Source: Sphingopyxis terrae subsp. terrae NBRC 15098 (GTDB lineage: Bacteria > Pseudomonadota > Alphaproteobacteria > Sphingomonadales > Sphingomonadaceae). Taken from it: DNA of 64,000 bases. Numbering within the stretch: the first letter of the stretch is position 1; every line of letters starts with the position of its first letter. Below the pieces are notes generated by a model. That model was not told the origin of the DNA. It was given only the letters and a program-made list of their open reading frames with translations, and did not search any database. Position numbers and translations under genes: made by a program. The stretch spans positions 148,553 to 212,552 of the forward strand of contig NZ_BCZQ01000006.1 in assembly GCF_001598815.1 (NCBI RefSeq), given 5' to 3'. Positions 18,886 to 28,198 of this stretch are shown piece by piece.

Positions 18886-20709
18886 ATGTCCGGCCAGTCT
18901 CCCCTCGACGATTTCAAGACCGCGCTGTCGAGTGTAGCGCGCGCCGTGACGCGCGATGCCGAGGTCGAGGTGGGGTTCACCGCTGACGCGCCGGTCCAGA
19001 TCGGCAAGCAGATCAAGGTGCCGACCCCGTCGCGCACCCTGCCCGCCGATCAGGTGGCCGAAGCGCGCGGCTTTGCCGACGGTTATGCGCTGCGCATGAA
19101 GCATCACAGCGACACGGTGCACGCCGCGGCGCGCCCGGTCGAACCGCTCGCCGCTGCGGCCTTCGATGCGATGGAACGCGCGCGAGTCGAGGCGCTGGGC
19201 GCCCGCAACATGGCCGGAATGCGCGCCAATCTGCGCGCCAGCCTGGCGATGCGGATGCGCAGCGACCCGATCAGCCGCGCGCAGGATCGCGGCGAAGTCC
19301 CGATATCGAGCGCGCTCGAACTGATGCTGCGCGAGGCGCTGACCGGCGAACAGGCGCCGCAGGGCACCGAAACCGGGCTGTCGCTGGTGCGCGAATGGAT
19401 CAGCCAGGATGCCGGCGCCGACCTGACCGCGCTCGCGATGCTGATCGACGATCAGGCCGCCTTTGCCGAAACCGCGCGGCTTGCGCTACGCCACCTCGAC
19501 CTGATGCAGGCCGACGATCCGCTCGAGGAAGGCGCCGAGGACGGCGGCGAGGACGATCAGACCGAAGCCGAAGAGAGCCAGGAAGAACAGGAAAGCGAGG
19601 ACGGCGGCACCGGCGAGAGTCAGGTCGACGCGCGCGCCGAAATGTCGGGCGATCAGGCCGACGATGGCGAAAGCGATCCCGACGCCCAGGAAATGGAAGC
19701 CGACGGCGAGCCCGAGATGGGCGGCGAAGGCGACGAGGGCATGTTGCCCGTGCGGCCCAACCGCCTGCCCACCGACGTTCCCGATTTTAACTATGTCCGC
19801 TTCACCGAGAAGCATGACGAGATCGTCGCCGCGACCGAATTGTGCGACGAAGAGGAATTGACGCGGCTGCGCGCCTATCTCGACCAACAGATGACGCATC
19901 TGCAGGGCGCGGTGACGAAGCTCGCCAACCGTTTGCAACGCCGCCTGATGGCGCAGCAGAACCGCGCCTGGGATTTCGATCAGGAGGAAGGCCAGCTCGA
20001 CGCCTCGCGTCTTGCCCGCGTCGTCGTGTCACCGGGCCATTCGCTGTCCTACAAGATCGAACGCGATACCGATTTTCGCGATACCGTCGTCACGCTGCTC
20101 CTCGACAACAGCGGGTCGATGCGCGGGCGGCCGATCAGCATTGCGGCGATCAGCGCCGACATTCTGGCCCGCACGCTCGAACGCTGCGGCGTGAAGACCG
20201 AGATTCTGGGCTTCACGACGCGGACGTGGAAGGGCGGGCAGAGCCGCGAGGACTGGCTCGCCGCCGGACGCCCGCCGCACCCCGGCCGCCTCAACGACCT
20301 GCGGCACATCATCTACAAGCCCGCCGACGAACCCTATCGCCGCGCCCGCAAGTCGCTCGGCCTGATGATGCGCGAGGGGCTGCTGAAAGAGAATATCGAC
20401 GGCGAAGCGCTGATGTGGGCGCACACCCGCATCGTCAATCGCCCCGAGGAACGCCGCATCCTGATGGTGATCAGCGACGGCGCGCCGGTCGACGACAGCA
20501 CGCTGTCGGTCAATCACGGCGCCTATCTCGACCAGCATCTGCGCCAGGTGATCGATTGGATCGAAAAGAAATCGCCGGTCGAGCTTTGCGCGATCGGCAT
20601 TGGCCACGACGTAACCCGTTATTACAGCCGCGCCGTGACCATCATGGATGCCGAGCAATTGGGCGGCACGATGGTCGAACAATTGGCGGGATTGTTCGAC
20701 ATAGAATGA
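18886..20709 (+). CDS. cobT: Cobaltochelatase subunit CobT
   Basis: A 607-residue protein with the CobT layout: an N-terminal helical region, a long acidic stretch at about residues 205-290, and a C-terminal VWA domain with a MIDAS motif ([10 protein letters not shown]) and later threonine/aspartate ligands ([11 protein letters not shown]). With CobS it forms the ATPase/chaperone part of cobaltochelatase. It is preceded by a 47-bp gap after the lipoprotein hydrolase. A MITE-like element lies 19 bp after its stop codon. Confidence 0.93.
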   Translation: MSGQSPLDDFKTALSSVARAVTRDAEVEVGFTADAPVQIGKQIKVPTPSRTLPADQVAEARGFADGYALRMKHHSDTVHAAARPVEPLAAAAFDAMERARVEALGARNMAGMRANLRASLAMRMRSDPISRAQDRGEVPISSALELMLREALTGEQAPQGTETGLSLVREWISQDAGADLTALAMLIDDQAAFAETARLALRHLDLMQADDPLEEGAEDGGEDDQTEAEESQEEQESEDGGTGESQVDARAEMSGDQADDGESDPDAQEMEADGEPEMGGEGDEGMLPVRPNRLPTDVPDFNYVRFTEKHDEIVAATELCDEEELTRLRAYLDQQMTHLQGAVTKLANRLQRRLMAQQNRAWDFDQEEGQLDASRLARVVVSPGHSLSYKIERDTDFRDTVVTLLLDNSGSMRGRPISIAAISADILARTLERCGVKTEILGFTTRTWKGGQSREDWLAAGRPPHPGRLNDLRHIIYKPADEPYRRARKSLGLMMREGLLKENIDGEALMWAHTRIVNRPEERRILMVISDGAPVDDSTLSVNHGAYLDQHLRQVIDWIEKKSPVELCAIGIGHDVTRYYSRAVTIMDAEQLGGTMVEQLAGLFDIE

Positions 20710-20728
20710 GCGTAGCGGAGGGGAGGAC

Positions 20729-21000
20729 GCTAGGGTCAGGACCCATTAATTCCGCGTTCGAGGTTTGAAGCGATTTCGCTCGGGGCGAGGAGAAAAGGCG
20801 AAGGAATATGAATATATTTCAAGGCTTTTCGACGACGCCATGGGCAAAATCGGTCAAATCCCGCAGGGACGCCGAAATGGCTTCGATCTCGAACCTTGCC
20901 GGCCTTGCGGGTAGCGATGCTCCCCGCTGCACCCGCAAAGGCCCGATATCTTCGCCACTTCGGCGCCTCGATCGTGGAATTAATAGGTCCTGACCCTAGC
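20729..21000. mobile_element. 272-bp MITE-like element with 25-bp terminal inverted repeats
   Basis: The ends (20729-20753 and 20976-21000) are inverted repeats matching at 24 of 25 positions (GCTAGGGTCAGGACC core), with weaker similarity continuing about 10 bp inwards. CTAG occurs at both ends and could be a 4-bp target duplication of the YTAR type used by some IS5-family elements. The interior has no transposase; the ORFs seen in it are short. This looks like a non-autonomous derivative of an insertion sequence. Confidence 0.7.
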
Positions 21001-21454
21001 CTGAGCAGTCCGCAGAGCTCGCTCGCCCCGCTTCCCACCGCTTGAACGATACGTCTATTGCCTCAAGCATAACGGTTGGATCATCGCGCAAATCTCGCCC
21101 TTTGATCTTGGCTTCGCCTTCCCACGACTTTTCGCACAACGACCCCGATGCGGAACTCCATTTTACCTGGATTCTAAGTTGGGATTTTGGCGCCTTCCCA
21201 ATGCCCATGTACGCCGTGCACACGCTTGCCTCGATATTGACAATGCTAGGGAGGGCGTCATCCGTGCCAACACGCTCAGCCACATCGCGTCGAGACGGAA
21301 GCGCGATGTCGCGCGCCTTAAGGGCTCCCGCCGGAACGCAAACCAAGCCCTTTTTTACGCTCCCTACCTTGCGTTCACCCTCGATCGCCAAATCTACTGG
21401 TAACTGGTCTCCGGTTCCCGCGAGCATCAAAAAAATAGGGAAAAGCAACATCAT
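20996..21454 (-). CDS. Hypothetical secreted protein, stop codon inside the MITE-like repeat
   Basis: A 152-residue protein not recognised. It starts with a short hydrophobic stretch (MMLLFPIFLMLAG), so it may be secreted, and contains scattered Cys residues. Base composition is less GC-rich than the core genes. Its TAG stop at 20996-20998 lies within the CTAG at the end of the MITE-like element, so the gene may be truncated or extended by that insertion. The ATG overlaps the upstream gene stop (ATGA), so the two are one operon. Confidence 0.6.
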   Translation of the reverse strand: MMLLFPIFLMLAGTGDQLPVDLAIEGERKVGSVKKGLVCVPAGALKARDIALPSRRDVAERVGTDDALPSIVNIEASVCTAYMGIGKAPKSQLRIQVKWSSASGSLCEKSWEGEAKIKGRDLRDDPTVMLEAIDVSFKRWEAGRASSADCSG

Positions 21455-22305
21455 TTAACCGTGAAATCAAACACACGAGCTGTCATTGCACCACCGACTG
21501 CAGCACCAGGCATCGCTTGGATGAACCCATATTCTCCGGGAGAAAGGTCGACTGTCGGCGTAACTTTATAGACGCCCGGACGAACCAGATCATAATCGAA
21601 AGACAGACGATCCTTGTCCATTACCCCCATTTTGCTGCCACCGATATTCATGCTTCCGACCCTTGCCTCACGTCGCCCCTTCTTTGGCATCAGCCCGATC
21701 AGAGAAAATTCGTTAGGCGACGCCGCAGCGGCCACCGTGGCGCCGGCCCACGGACTGACATTACTGGCTGTGGCTGGATTGGACTCGTCAAAAAAGAAGT
21801 AGAAGATGGGCCGTTTCGAAGTGGTGATGGTCCGCGCGCTTTCGTTAGCGATCGCAACTTTTATGCTCATGGACGCGATGCCCCCGGTAAGCGCATACCC
21901 AAAAATGCCACCTGTCTTCGCTTGATTTGAGACCGTGTAGTCGATCCTGTGCATCCGGGGCGCGGCATCACTTTGAAGAATATACAACCCAGCAGGGTGA
22001 GGTATCATCGGATCAGGCGAGTCGAGCGACAGTGACGAAGGTGGCGGTGCCTTCGCGGCATTCCGTTCAATCATCGCCGCGATCACCGATCCGGTAATGC
22101 CCTTGCCACTAAGTTGGATCAAAGCATCTGTGGATGTATCAAATTCCGCATCCTCATTCGCGATCTTTGCGATGATCGCCTCGTCGCTGATGCCGGCATT
22201 ATGGAGCAATACGATGGTGTCGTTCGACAGCGTCTCCGCTTGGGCGGGATAGGGGGCAAGAATGACCAACCCAGTAACCGCAAGATAATTTGCAAAACGC
22301 CCCAC
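21451..22305 (-). CDS. Hypothetical secreted protein
   Basis: A 284-residue protein with a Sec signal peptide ending in PAQAET. The N-terminal part (LSNDTIVLLHNAGISDEAIIAKI) resembles a short helical repeat seen in small secreted proteins; the C-terminal part is beta-rich (DLSPGEYGFIQAMPGAAVGG). No family is recognised. Base composition is lower in GC than neighbouring core genes, suggesting transfer. First gene of a two-gene leftward operon. Confidence 0.65.
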   Translation of the reverse strand: MGRFANYLAVTGLVILAPYPAQAETLSNDTIVLLHNAGISDEAIIAKIANEDAEFDTSTDALIQLSGKGITGSVIAAMIERNAAKAPPPSSLSLDSPDPMIPHPAGLYILQSDAAPRMHRIDYTVSNQAKTGGIFGYALTGGIASMSIKVAIANESARTITTSKRPIFYFFFDESNPATASNVSPWAGATVAAAASPNEFSLIGLMPKKGRREARVGSMNIGGSKMGVMDKDRLSFDYDLVRPGVYKVTPTVDLSPGEYGFIQAMPGAAVGGAMTARVFDFTVK

Positions 22306-22551
22306 AATATCCCCCTTAAAAACTTACAGGCGCCGATTGCCACGAAGGGATGTGACCAACAAGAGCAATTCAATCACTTTTGGATGTGCTTGAGCGCTGG
22401 TGACAACCCCTTCGCCGCCGGTTACACATTGCCGCCGGCGCCGCAGGGACTCGCAGCCCCACGACGGGACTCGCTGCGCCGATTGACGGCCGATGGTCGC
22501 CGGCACGGGCTTGGGCCGCACCGATTTGGGGTGCGCTGCTGAAGGGGGCGA

Positions 22552-24204
22552 GTGACCGTGAAAAAAGCATCTGACCTGTTCATCGAATGCCTGGAAGAAG
22601 AAGGCGTCGAATATATCTTCGGCGTTCCGGGCGAGGAAAATCTCGACTTTCTCGACAGCCTGTCGCGTTCGCAAAAAATCAAGCTGATCCTGACCCGCCA
22701 TGAGCAGGGGGCGGGCTTCATGGCCGCGACCTATGGCCGTCACACCGGCAAGACCGGGGTGTGCCTTGCGACGCTGGGCCCTGGCGCGACCAATTTCGTG
22801 ACCGCGGCGGCTTATGCCCAGCTTGGCGGCATGCCGATGATGATGATCACCGGGCAGAAACCGATCAAGAAATCGAAGCAGGGCCGGTTCCAGATCCTCG
22901 ACGTCGTCGCGATGATGGGACCGATCACCAAATATACGCACCAGATGGCCTCGTCGGACAATATCCCGAGCCGCGTGCGCGAGGCCTTTCGCCTGGCCGA
23001 GGAAGAAAAGCCCGGCGCGGTGCATATCGAACTGCCCGAGGATATCGCCGACGAACATACCGAAAGCCTGCCGCTGAAGCGCAGCCATTCGCGCCGCCCG
23101 ACCGCCGACGTCAAATCGATCCGCGAGGCGGTGAAGGCGCTCGAAAATGCGAAGGCGCCGGTACTGGTAATCGGCGCGGGCGCGAACCGCACGATGACCA
23201 GCCGGATGCTGCTGCAGTTCATCGAAAAGACCGGCATCCCCTTTCTGACCACCCAGCTCGGCAAGGGCGTGATCGACGAACGGCATCCGAAATTCCTCGG
23301 GTGCGCGGCACTGTCATCCGGCGATTTCGTGCACCGCGCGGTCGAGGCGTCGGACTGCATTGTCAACATCGGTCACGATGTGATTGAAAAGCCCCCCTTC
23401 TTCATGCAGCCCGGCGGGCCCACCGTTATCCATGTGTCCACCAAGACCGCCGAGGTCGATCCGGTCTATTTCCCCGGCATCGAAGTCATTGGCGATATTG
23501 CCAATGCGATCTGGCAGATGAAGGAGGATATCGTGCCGAACGGCGGCTGGTCGTTCGACCATATGCTCGCCTATCGCAAGGCCGAGGTCGAGCATACCGC
23601 CCCGCTCGCCGCCGACACGCGCTTCCCGATCTTTCCGCCGCATCTGGTGCAGCAGGTCCGCGACGCGATGCCCGACGACGGCATCATCTGCCTCGACAAT
23701 GGCGTCTACAAGATCTGGTTCGCGCGCGGCTACACCGCCTACCGCCCGAACACCGTGCTGCTCGACAATGCGCTCGCGACGATGGGCGCAGGCCTGCCCA
23801 GCGCTATGATGTCGGCGATGGTCTACCCCGACCGCAAGGTCATGGCGATCTGCGGCGACGGCGGCTTCATGATGAACAGTCAGGAAATGGAGACCGCGGT
23901 TCGCCTGGGGCTCAACCTGACCGTGCTGATCCTCAACGATTCAAGCTATGGCATGATCCGCTGGAAACAGGCGAATATGGGGTTCAAGGATTGGGGGCTG
24001 ACCTATGGCAACCCCGATTTCGTCAAATATGCTGAAAGCTATGGCGCGCACGGCCACCGCGTCGAAAGCGCGGCGCACCTCAAGGAACTTCTTGCGCATA
24101 CGCGCGATACTCCCGGTGTGCACCTGATCGATTGCCCAGTAGATTATTCGGAGAATGACCAGATTTTGAACATCGACATCAAGAAGCTGTCGAAGGAACT
24201 CTGA
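22552..24204 (+). CDS. Acetolactate synthase large subunit-like ThDP enzyme
   Basis: A 550-residue thiamine-diphosphate enzyme. The catalytic Glu is in LTRHEQGAGFMA, and the ThDP-binding motif GDGGFMMNSQE with NDSSYG lies near residue 440-465. The organisation (N-terminal pyrimidine domain, central domain, C-terminal PP domain) matches acetolactate synthase-like proteins. No small regulatory subunit gene is adjacent, and the aldehyde dehydrogenase downstream suggests a catabolic or dissimilatory role. GTG start at 22552 follows a GAAGGGGG site; a GTG at 22558 is possible. Confidence 0.84.
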   Translation: MTVKKASDLFIECLEEEGVEYIFGVPGEENLDFLDSLSRSQKIKLILTRHEQGAGFMAATYGRHTGKTGVCLATLGPGATNFVTAAAYAQLGGMPMMMITGQKPIKKSKQGRFQILDVVAMMGPITKYTHQMASSDNIPSRVREAFRLAEEEKPGAVHIELPEDIADEHTESLPLKRSHSRRPTADVKSIREAVKALENAKAPVLVIGAGANRTMTSRMLLQFIEKTGIPFLTTQLGKGVIDERHPKFLGCAALSSGDFVHRAVEASDCIVNIGHDVIEKPPFFMQPGGPTVIHVSTKTAEVDPVYFPGIEVIGDIANAIWQMKEDIVPNGGWSFDHMLAYRKAEVEHTAPLAADTRFPIFPPHLVQQVRDAMPDDGIICLDNGVYKIWFARGYTAYRPNTVLLDNALATMGAGLPSAMMSAMVYPDRKVMAICGDGGFMMNSQEMETAVRLGLNLTVLILNDSSYGMIRWKQANMGFKDWGLTYGNPDFVKYAESYGAHGHRVESAAHLKELLAHTRDTPGVHLIDCPVDYSENDQILNIDIKKLSKEL

Positions 24205-24225
24205 CGGTCGCGAACTCGCTTTTCT

Positions 24226-24254
24226 TGTCATCCCCGCGAAAGCGGGGACCCAGG
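24226..24254 (+). repeat. 29-bp REP arm upstream of the GIY-YIG gene
   Basis: TGTCATCCCCGCGAAAGCGG and the next nine bases form a REP unit, with an internal CCCCGC-GAAA-GCGGGG stem. It is an exact inverted copy of 24564-24592. The two enclose the GIY-YIG gene. Confidence 0.85.
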
Positions 24255-24260
24255 AGTTGG

Positions 24261-24554
24261 ATGAGCCGAACCTATCATGTTTATATCCTCGCCAGCGGGC
24301 GCAACGGAACGCTCTATACCGGTGTGACGGGAGATCTGGCGCAGCGGATGGAACAGCATCGCGACGGCGAAGGTTCAAAGTTTACGACAAAATACGGCGT
24401 TACTCGTCTGGTTCACATCGAAGCATTTGCCGACGTGAACGCAGCGATCGCCCGCGAGAAAGCTGTAAAGAAATGGCGCCGGGCATGGAAACTGGAACTC
24501 ATCGAACGGGGCAATCCGCAATGGCTCGACCTATATGATCGGATTAACGGCTGA
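24261..24554 (+). CDS. GIY-YIG nuclease domain protein
   Basis: A 97-residue single-domain GIY-YIG protein (YHVYILASGRNGTLYTGVTGDL at its N-terminus, with YIL and YTG strands and the R-x-EQH element in AQRMEQHRDG). These small GIY-YIG proteins of unknown role are common in alphaproteobacteria. It is enclosed by two identical inverted REP units and separates two genes that probably belong together. ATG 24261 starts seven bases after the left repeat. Confidence 0.84.
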   Translation: MSRTYHVYILASGRNGTLYTGVTGDLAQRMEQHRDGEGSKFTTKYGVTRLVHIEAFADVNAAIAREKAVKKWRRAWKLELIERGNPQWLDLYDRING

Positions 24555-24563
24555 GCATGTCGC

Positions 24564-24592
24564 CCTGGGTCCCCGCTTTCGCGGGGATGACA
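24564..24592 (-). repeat. 29-bp REP arm downstream of the GIY-YIG gene
   Basis: Exact reverse complement of 24226-24254. It starts 9 bp after the GIY-YIG stop codon. Its GC-rich stem may also stop transcription before the aldehyde dehydrogenase gene. Confidence 0.85.
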
Positions 24593-24635
24593 ATGGGGGG
24601 TGGCGGAGCGCGCGCCAGCATGTTGGAGAATGATT

Positions 24636-26069
24636 GTGAAACTCAAGGACGTCTACCCGCTCTATCTCAACAACAAGGCGGTGCAGCCGAACACCGACCT
24701 CAAGGTGATCGACAAATTCACCGGCGAAATCGCTTTCCGTACCGCACTGGCGACCCCCGACGTCATCGATGAAGCCATCGCCGGCGCGGTGCGCGCCGCC
24801 GAGCCGATGGCGCGGCTCGCGAGTTACGAGAAGCAGGATGTCCTCAATCATTGCGTCGCGCGCTTCAAGGAACGCTTCGACGAGCTTGCCTATGCGCTGT
24901 GCGTCGAAGCGGGAAAGCCGATCGCCGACAGCGAGGGCGAGGTCGGGCGCCTGATCGACACCTTCCGCATCGCCGCCGAAGAGGCGACGCGCAACTATGG
25001 CGAGATCCAGCCGCTCGACATATCGGCGCGCGCCAAGGGCTATATGGGGATGTGGAAGCGGGTGCCGATCGGCCCGTGCAGCTTTATCTCGCCGTTCAAT
25101 TTTCCGCTCAACCTTGCGGCGCACAAGATCGCGCCGGCGATCGCGATGGGCTGCCCCTTCGTGATGAAGCCCGCCTCGATGACGCCGCTGGGCGCGATTA
25201 TCATGGGCGAGGTGCTCGCCGAGTGCGACATATTGCCCGAAGGCGCGTTCAGCATCCTGCCCGCGAGCCGCGACGGCGCCGATCTGTTCACCACCGACGA
25301 ACGGCTGAAATTGCTGAGCTTCACCGGCTCGCCCGGCGTCGGTTGGGACCTCAAGGCAAAGGCCGGCAAGAAGAAGGTCGTGCTCGAACTCGGCGGCAAT
25401 GCCGCCGTGATCGTCGACAAGGACGCCGACCTCGATCATGCGCTCGCGCGGATCATCTTCGGTGGCTATTACCAGTCGGGGCAAAGCTGCATCCATGTGC
25501 AGCGCGTCATCATCCACGCCGACATCTACGACCGTTTCCGCGACATGCTTGCCGCCAAGGTGAAGACGCTCAAATCGGGCGATCCCAAAAAGCGCGACAC
25601 CTTCATCGGCCCGATGATTTCGGCAAAGGAAGCAGAGCGGCTCAAGGGCTGGATCGACGACGCGGTCGCGGCCGGGGCGACGTTGCTCGCCGGTGGCGGT
25701 TGCGAGGGCAATATGCTCGAGGCGACGCTGCTCGAAAATGTGCCCGAGGGGGCGGACGTGGTGCGCGAGGAAGCCTTCGGCCCGGTGGTCGTCCTGTCGC
25801 GCTTCACCGACTGGAACGCCGCACTGGCGGAGGTCAACGACAGCAAATTCGGCTTGCAGGCCGGGATCTTCACCCGCGACATTCACAAGATATTGGAAGC
25901 GTGGGACGACCTCGACGTCGGCGGCATCGTCGTCAATGACGTCTCCTCCTACCGCGTCGACAATATGCCCTATGGCGGGGTCAAGGATTCGGGCCTCGGG
26001 CGCGAAGGCATCCGTTTCGCGATGGAAGATATGAGCGAAATCCGCAATCTGGTGATCCGGCGCGTCTGA
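24636..26069 (+). CDS. NAD(P)-dependent aldehyde dehydrogenase
   Basis: A 477-residue aldehyde dehydrogenase. The catalytic Cys is in YYQSGQSCIHVQR, the general-base Glu is in VVLELGGNAA, the Asn is in SPFNFPLNL, and the cofactor loop is FTGSPGVGWDL. Substrate unknown. A GTG at 24636 is well placed after GGAG (7-base spacing); the nearby ATG at 24630 is too close to it. It may act with the ThDP enzyme upstream. Confidence 0.87.
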   Translation: MKLKDVYPLYLNNKAVQPNTDLKVIDKFTGEIAFRTALATPDVIDEAIAGAVRAAEPMARLASYEKQDVLNHCVARFKERFDELAYALCVEAGKPIADSEGEVGRLIDTFRIAAEEATRNYGEIQPLDISARAKGYMGMWKRVPIGPCSFISPFNFPLNLAAHKIAPAIAMGCPFVMKPASMTPLGAIIMGEVLAECDILPEGAFSILPASRDGADLFTTDERLKLLSFTGSPGVGWDLKAKAGKKKVVLELGGNAAVIVDKDADLDHALARIIFGGYYQSGQSCIHVQRVIIHADIYDRFRDMLAAKVKTLKSGDPKKRDTFIGPMISAKEAERLKGWIDDAVAAGATLLAGGGCEGNMLEATLLENVPEGADVVREEAFGPVVVLSRFTDWNAALAEVNDSKFGLQAGIFTRDIHKILEAWDDLDVGGIVVNDVSSYRVDNMPYGGVKDSGLGREGIRFAMEDMSEIRNLVIRRV

Positions 26070-26079
26070 TCCTGAATAA

Positions 26080-26114
26080 CTGCGTCATTGCGAGCGAAGC
26101 TCGCAATGACGCAG
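26080..26114. terminator. REP-type hairpin after the aldehyde dehydrogenase gene
   Basis: CTGCGTCATTGCGAGC, loop GAA and a perfect 16-bp complementary arm lie 11 bases after the stop codon. It resembles a common REP unit and probably serves as a rho-independent-like or REP terminator, although no T-run follows. Confidence 0.6.
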
Positions 26115-26242
26115 AATGGAAGCCGCCGATAGTCACCGAACCGCCGCAAAACATTCTTCAAACTGTCGCGGCTTTGATTCGGCGCATGTAACAAAACTCG
26201 TGTCTAGGCCGTGGGCAGCCAAGGCTGCCTACGGAGTGAGAC

Positions 26243-27124
26243 ATGGCCTCGATCTCGACCCTGCCGATCCCGAACCGCTTTCCCGATCCCTTCACCACCG
26301 AACCGCATGTGCCCGAGCGGGTGATCGGCGAGCGGCGCAATTACCGCACCGTGTGGGTCAGCGACATCCACCTCGGAACGCGCGGCTGCAACGCCGGGCT
26401 GCTGATCGACTTTTTCGACCATGTCGATTGCGAGACGCTCTATCTCGTCGGCGACATCATCGACGGCTGGCGGCTGAAGAAGCGGCATTTCTGGCCGCCC
26501 GAGCATAATGACGTCGTCTGGCGCGTGCTGAAGCGCGCGAAGCGCGGCACGCGCGTCGTCTATGTCCCCGGCAATCACGACGAGATGGTCAAGCCGTTCG
26601 ACGGCTTCGATTTCGGCGGCGTCGAAATCCGGCGCGAGGCGGTTCACGAGACCGCCGATGGCCGCAAGCTGTTGATCGTCCATGGCGACGAGTTCGATGC
26701 GGTGATGCTCGCGCACCGCTGGCTCGCCTTTGTCGGCGACGCAGCCTACACCGCGCTGATGAAGTGCAATGTGGTCGTCAACGCGATCCGCAGCCGCCTC
26801 GGCCTCCCCTATTGGTCGCTGTCGATGGTCGCCAAGCACAAGGTCAAGAACGCCGTCCAGTTCATCGGCCACTATGAAGAGGTGGTCGCCCATGCGGCGC
26901 GCTCACGCGGGGTCGACGGGGTGGTGTGCGGCCATATCCACAGCGCCGAAATGCGGGCGATCGACGGCGTCGATTATTACAACGACGGCGACTGGGTCGA
27001 GGGTTGCACCGCGCTGGTCGAACATCATGACGGCCGCATGGAAATCCTGCACTGGGCCGAAGAGGTCGCCGCACGCGACGCGCCGGCCCCGCTCGGCCTT
27101 CCTGCTGCCGCAAAGGCCGCGTGA
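26243..27124 (+). CDS. LpxH-like UDP-2,3-diacylglucosamine diphosphatase family phosphoesterase
   Basis: A 293-residue calcineurin-like phosphoesterase. Metal-binding motifs occur in order: VSDIHLG, LVGDIIDGW, VPGNHDEM, IVHGDEFD and VCGHIHSAEM. This set matches the LpxH-like family, whose members cleave UDP-diacylglucosamine or act on related lipids. An unusual glycosyltransferase gene follows 7 bp later, suggesting a joint role in membrane lipid or cell-surface glycolipid metabolism. Confidence 0.84.
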   Translation: MASISTLPIPNRFPDPFTTEPHVPERVIGERRNYRTVWVSDIHLGTRGCNAGLLIDFFDHVDCETLYLVGDIIDGWRLKKRHFWPPEHNDVVWRVLKRAKRGTRVVYVPGNHDEMVKPFDGFDFGGVEIRREAVHETADGRKLLIVHGDEFDAVMLAHRWLAFVGDAAYTALMKCNVVVNAIRSRLGLPYWSLSMVAKHKVKNAVQFIGHYEEVVAHAARSRGVDGVVCGHIHSAEMRAIDGVDYYNDGDWVEGCTALVEHHDGRMEILHWAEEVAARDAPAPLGLPAAAKAA

Positions 27125-27131
27125 GCGCCGC

Positions 27132-28181
27132 ATGCGGATATTGATCGTTACCGACGCCTGGGAGCCACAGGTCAACGGTGTCGTGCGCACGCTGCAGGCG
27201 ACGATCGCCGAGTTGCGCGCGCAGGGGCATGTCGTGGGGGTGATCTCGCCCGATCTGTTCCGGTCAATCCCCTGCCCGACCTATGGCGAGATCCGCCTGG
27301 CCTTCGCGGGCAAGCGCGCCGTCGCACGGCGCATACGCGCCTTCGCACCCGAGGCGATTCATATCTCGACCGAGGGGCCGCTCGGCCTTGCGGCGCGGCG
27401 CTGGTGCATCGATACCGGCTTTCCCTTCACCACCGCCTATCACACGCGCTTTCCCGAATATGTCGCGGCGCGCATCCCCGTGTCGCCGCAGTTCGTGTGG
27501 CGCTTTATCCGCTGGTTCCATCGCCCCGCGCAGCACATCATGGTCGCAACGCGCTCGCTGAAACGCGAGCTTGCGGAGCAGGGTCTTGGGCAGACGATGA
27601 TGTGGGAACGCGGCGTCGATCACGCCCTCTTTCATCCCGATCGCACGTCCCATCCCGATTTCGCCGGCCTCGCCCGCCCGATCCAGCTCTATGTCGGCCG
27701 CGTCGCGGTCGAAAAAAACATCGAGGCATTTCTCGAAACCCGACATCCGGGAACGAAGGTGATCGTAGGGGACGGTCCGGCGCTCGATGATCTGCGCGCC
27801 CGCTTCCCGGATGTCCGTTTCCTCGGCAAGCTCGGCGGCGAGCGTCTTGCCAGCGCCTATGCCGGCGCTGACGTCTTCGTCTTCCCCAGCCGTACCGACA
27901 CCTTCGGCCTTGTCGTCATCGAAGCGCTGTCGTGCGGCACGCCCGTCGCGGCCTATCCCGTTGCCGGCCCGGCCGACATCGTCACCGACGACGCTGGCGC
28001 TCTCGATACCAATCTCGATCGTGCGATCGCGCTGGCACTGACACGCGATCCGGCCCGCGCCGCGGCCTTGGGCCAACGCTACAGCTGGCCGAACTGCACG
28101 CGGCAGTTTCTGCGCGCACTGACCTTCGTACCCGCCGAATCCGCGACGACGCCGGCCACGGTTTCGGCCCGCCTGGTTTAG
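27132..28181 (+). CDS. Glycosyltransferase family 4 (GT-B)
   Basis: A 349-residue GT4-type glycosyltransferase. It starts MRILIVTDAWEPQVNGVVRT, the usual N-terminal nucleotide-fold start. The donor-binding C-terminal domain has YVGRVAVEKNIEAFL and FVFPSRTDTFGLVVIEA, with the two Glu residues of the E-x7-E motif. It resembles the glycolipid mannosyl/glucosyltransferases that occur with LpxH-like phosphoesterases. The frame is open further upstream inside the previous gene; ATG 27132 is preferred. Confidence 0.86.
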   Translation: MRILIVTDAWEPQVNGVVRTLQATIAELRAQGHVVGVISPDLFRSIPCPTYGEIRLAFAGKRAVARRIRAFAPEAIHISTEGPLGLAARRWCIDTGFPFTTAYHTRFPEYVAARIPVSPQFVWRFIRWFHRPAQHIMVATRSLKRELAEQGLGQTMMWERGVDHALFHPDRTSHPDFAGLARPIQLYVGRVAVEKNIEAFLETRHPGTKVIVGDGPALDDLRARFPDVRFLGKLGGERLASAYAGADVFVFPSRTDTFGLVVIEALSCGTPVAAYPVAGPADIVTDDAGALDTNLDRAIALALTRDPARAAALGQRYSWPNCTRQFLRALTFVPAESATTPATVSARLV

Positions 28182-28198
28182 AGTCAGCCAGGACTCTA
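28179..28198. terminator. Hairpin between convergent genes
   Basis: TAGAGTC, loop AGCCAG and GACTCTA form a perfect 7-bp stem between the convergent glycosyltransferase and TonB receptor genes. There is no long T-run, so function as a bidirectional terminator is only plausible. Confidence 0.45.

Noticed and set aside
20736..21038. A 100-codon minus-strand ORF spanning the MITE-like element
   Set aside because: It only translates the element and its inverted ends; it is not a transposase and has no ribosome site.
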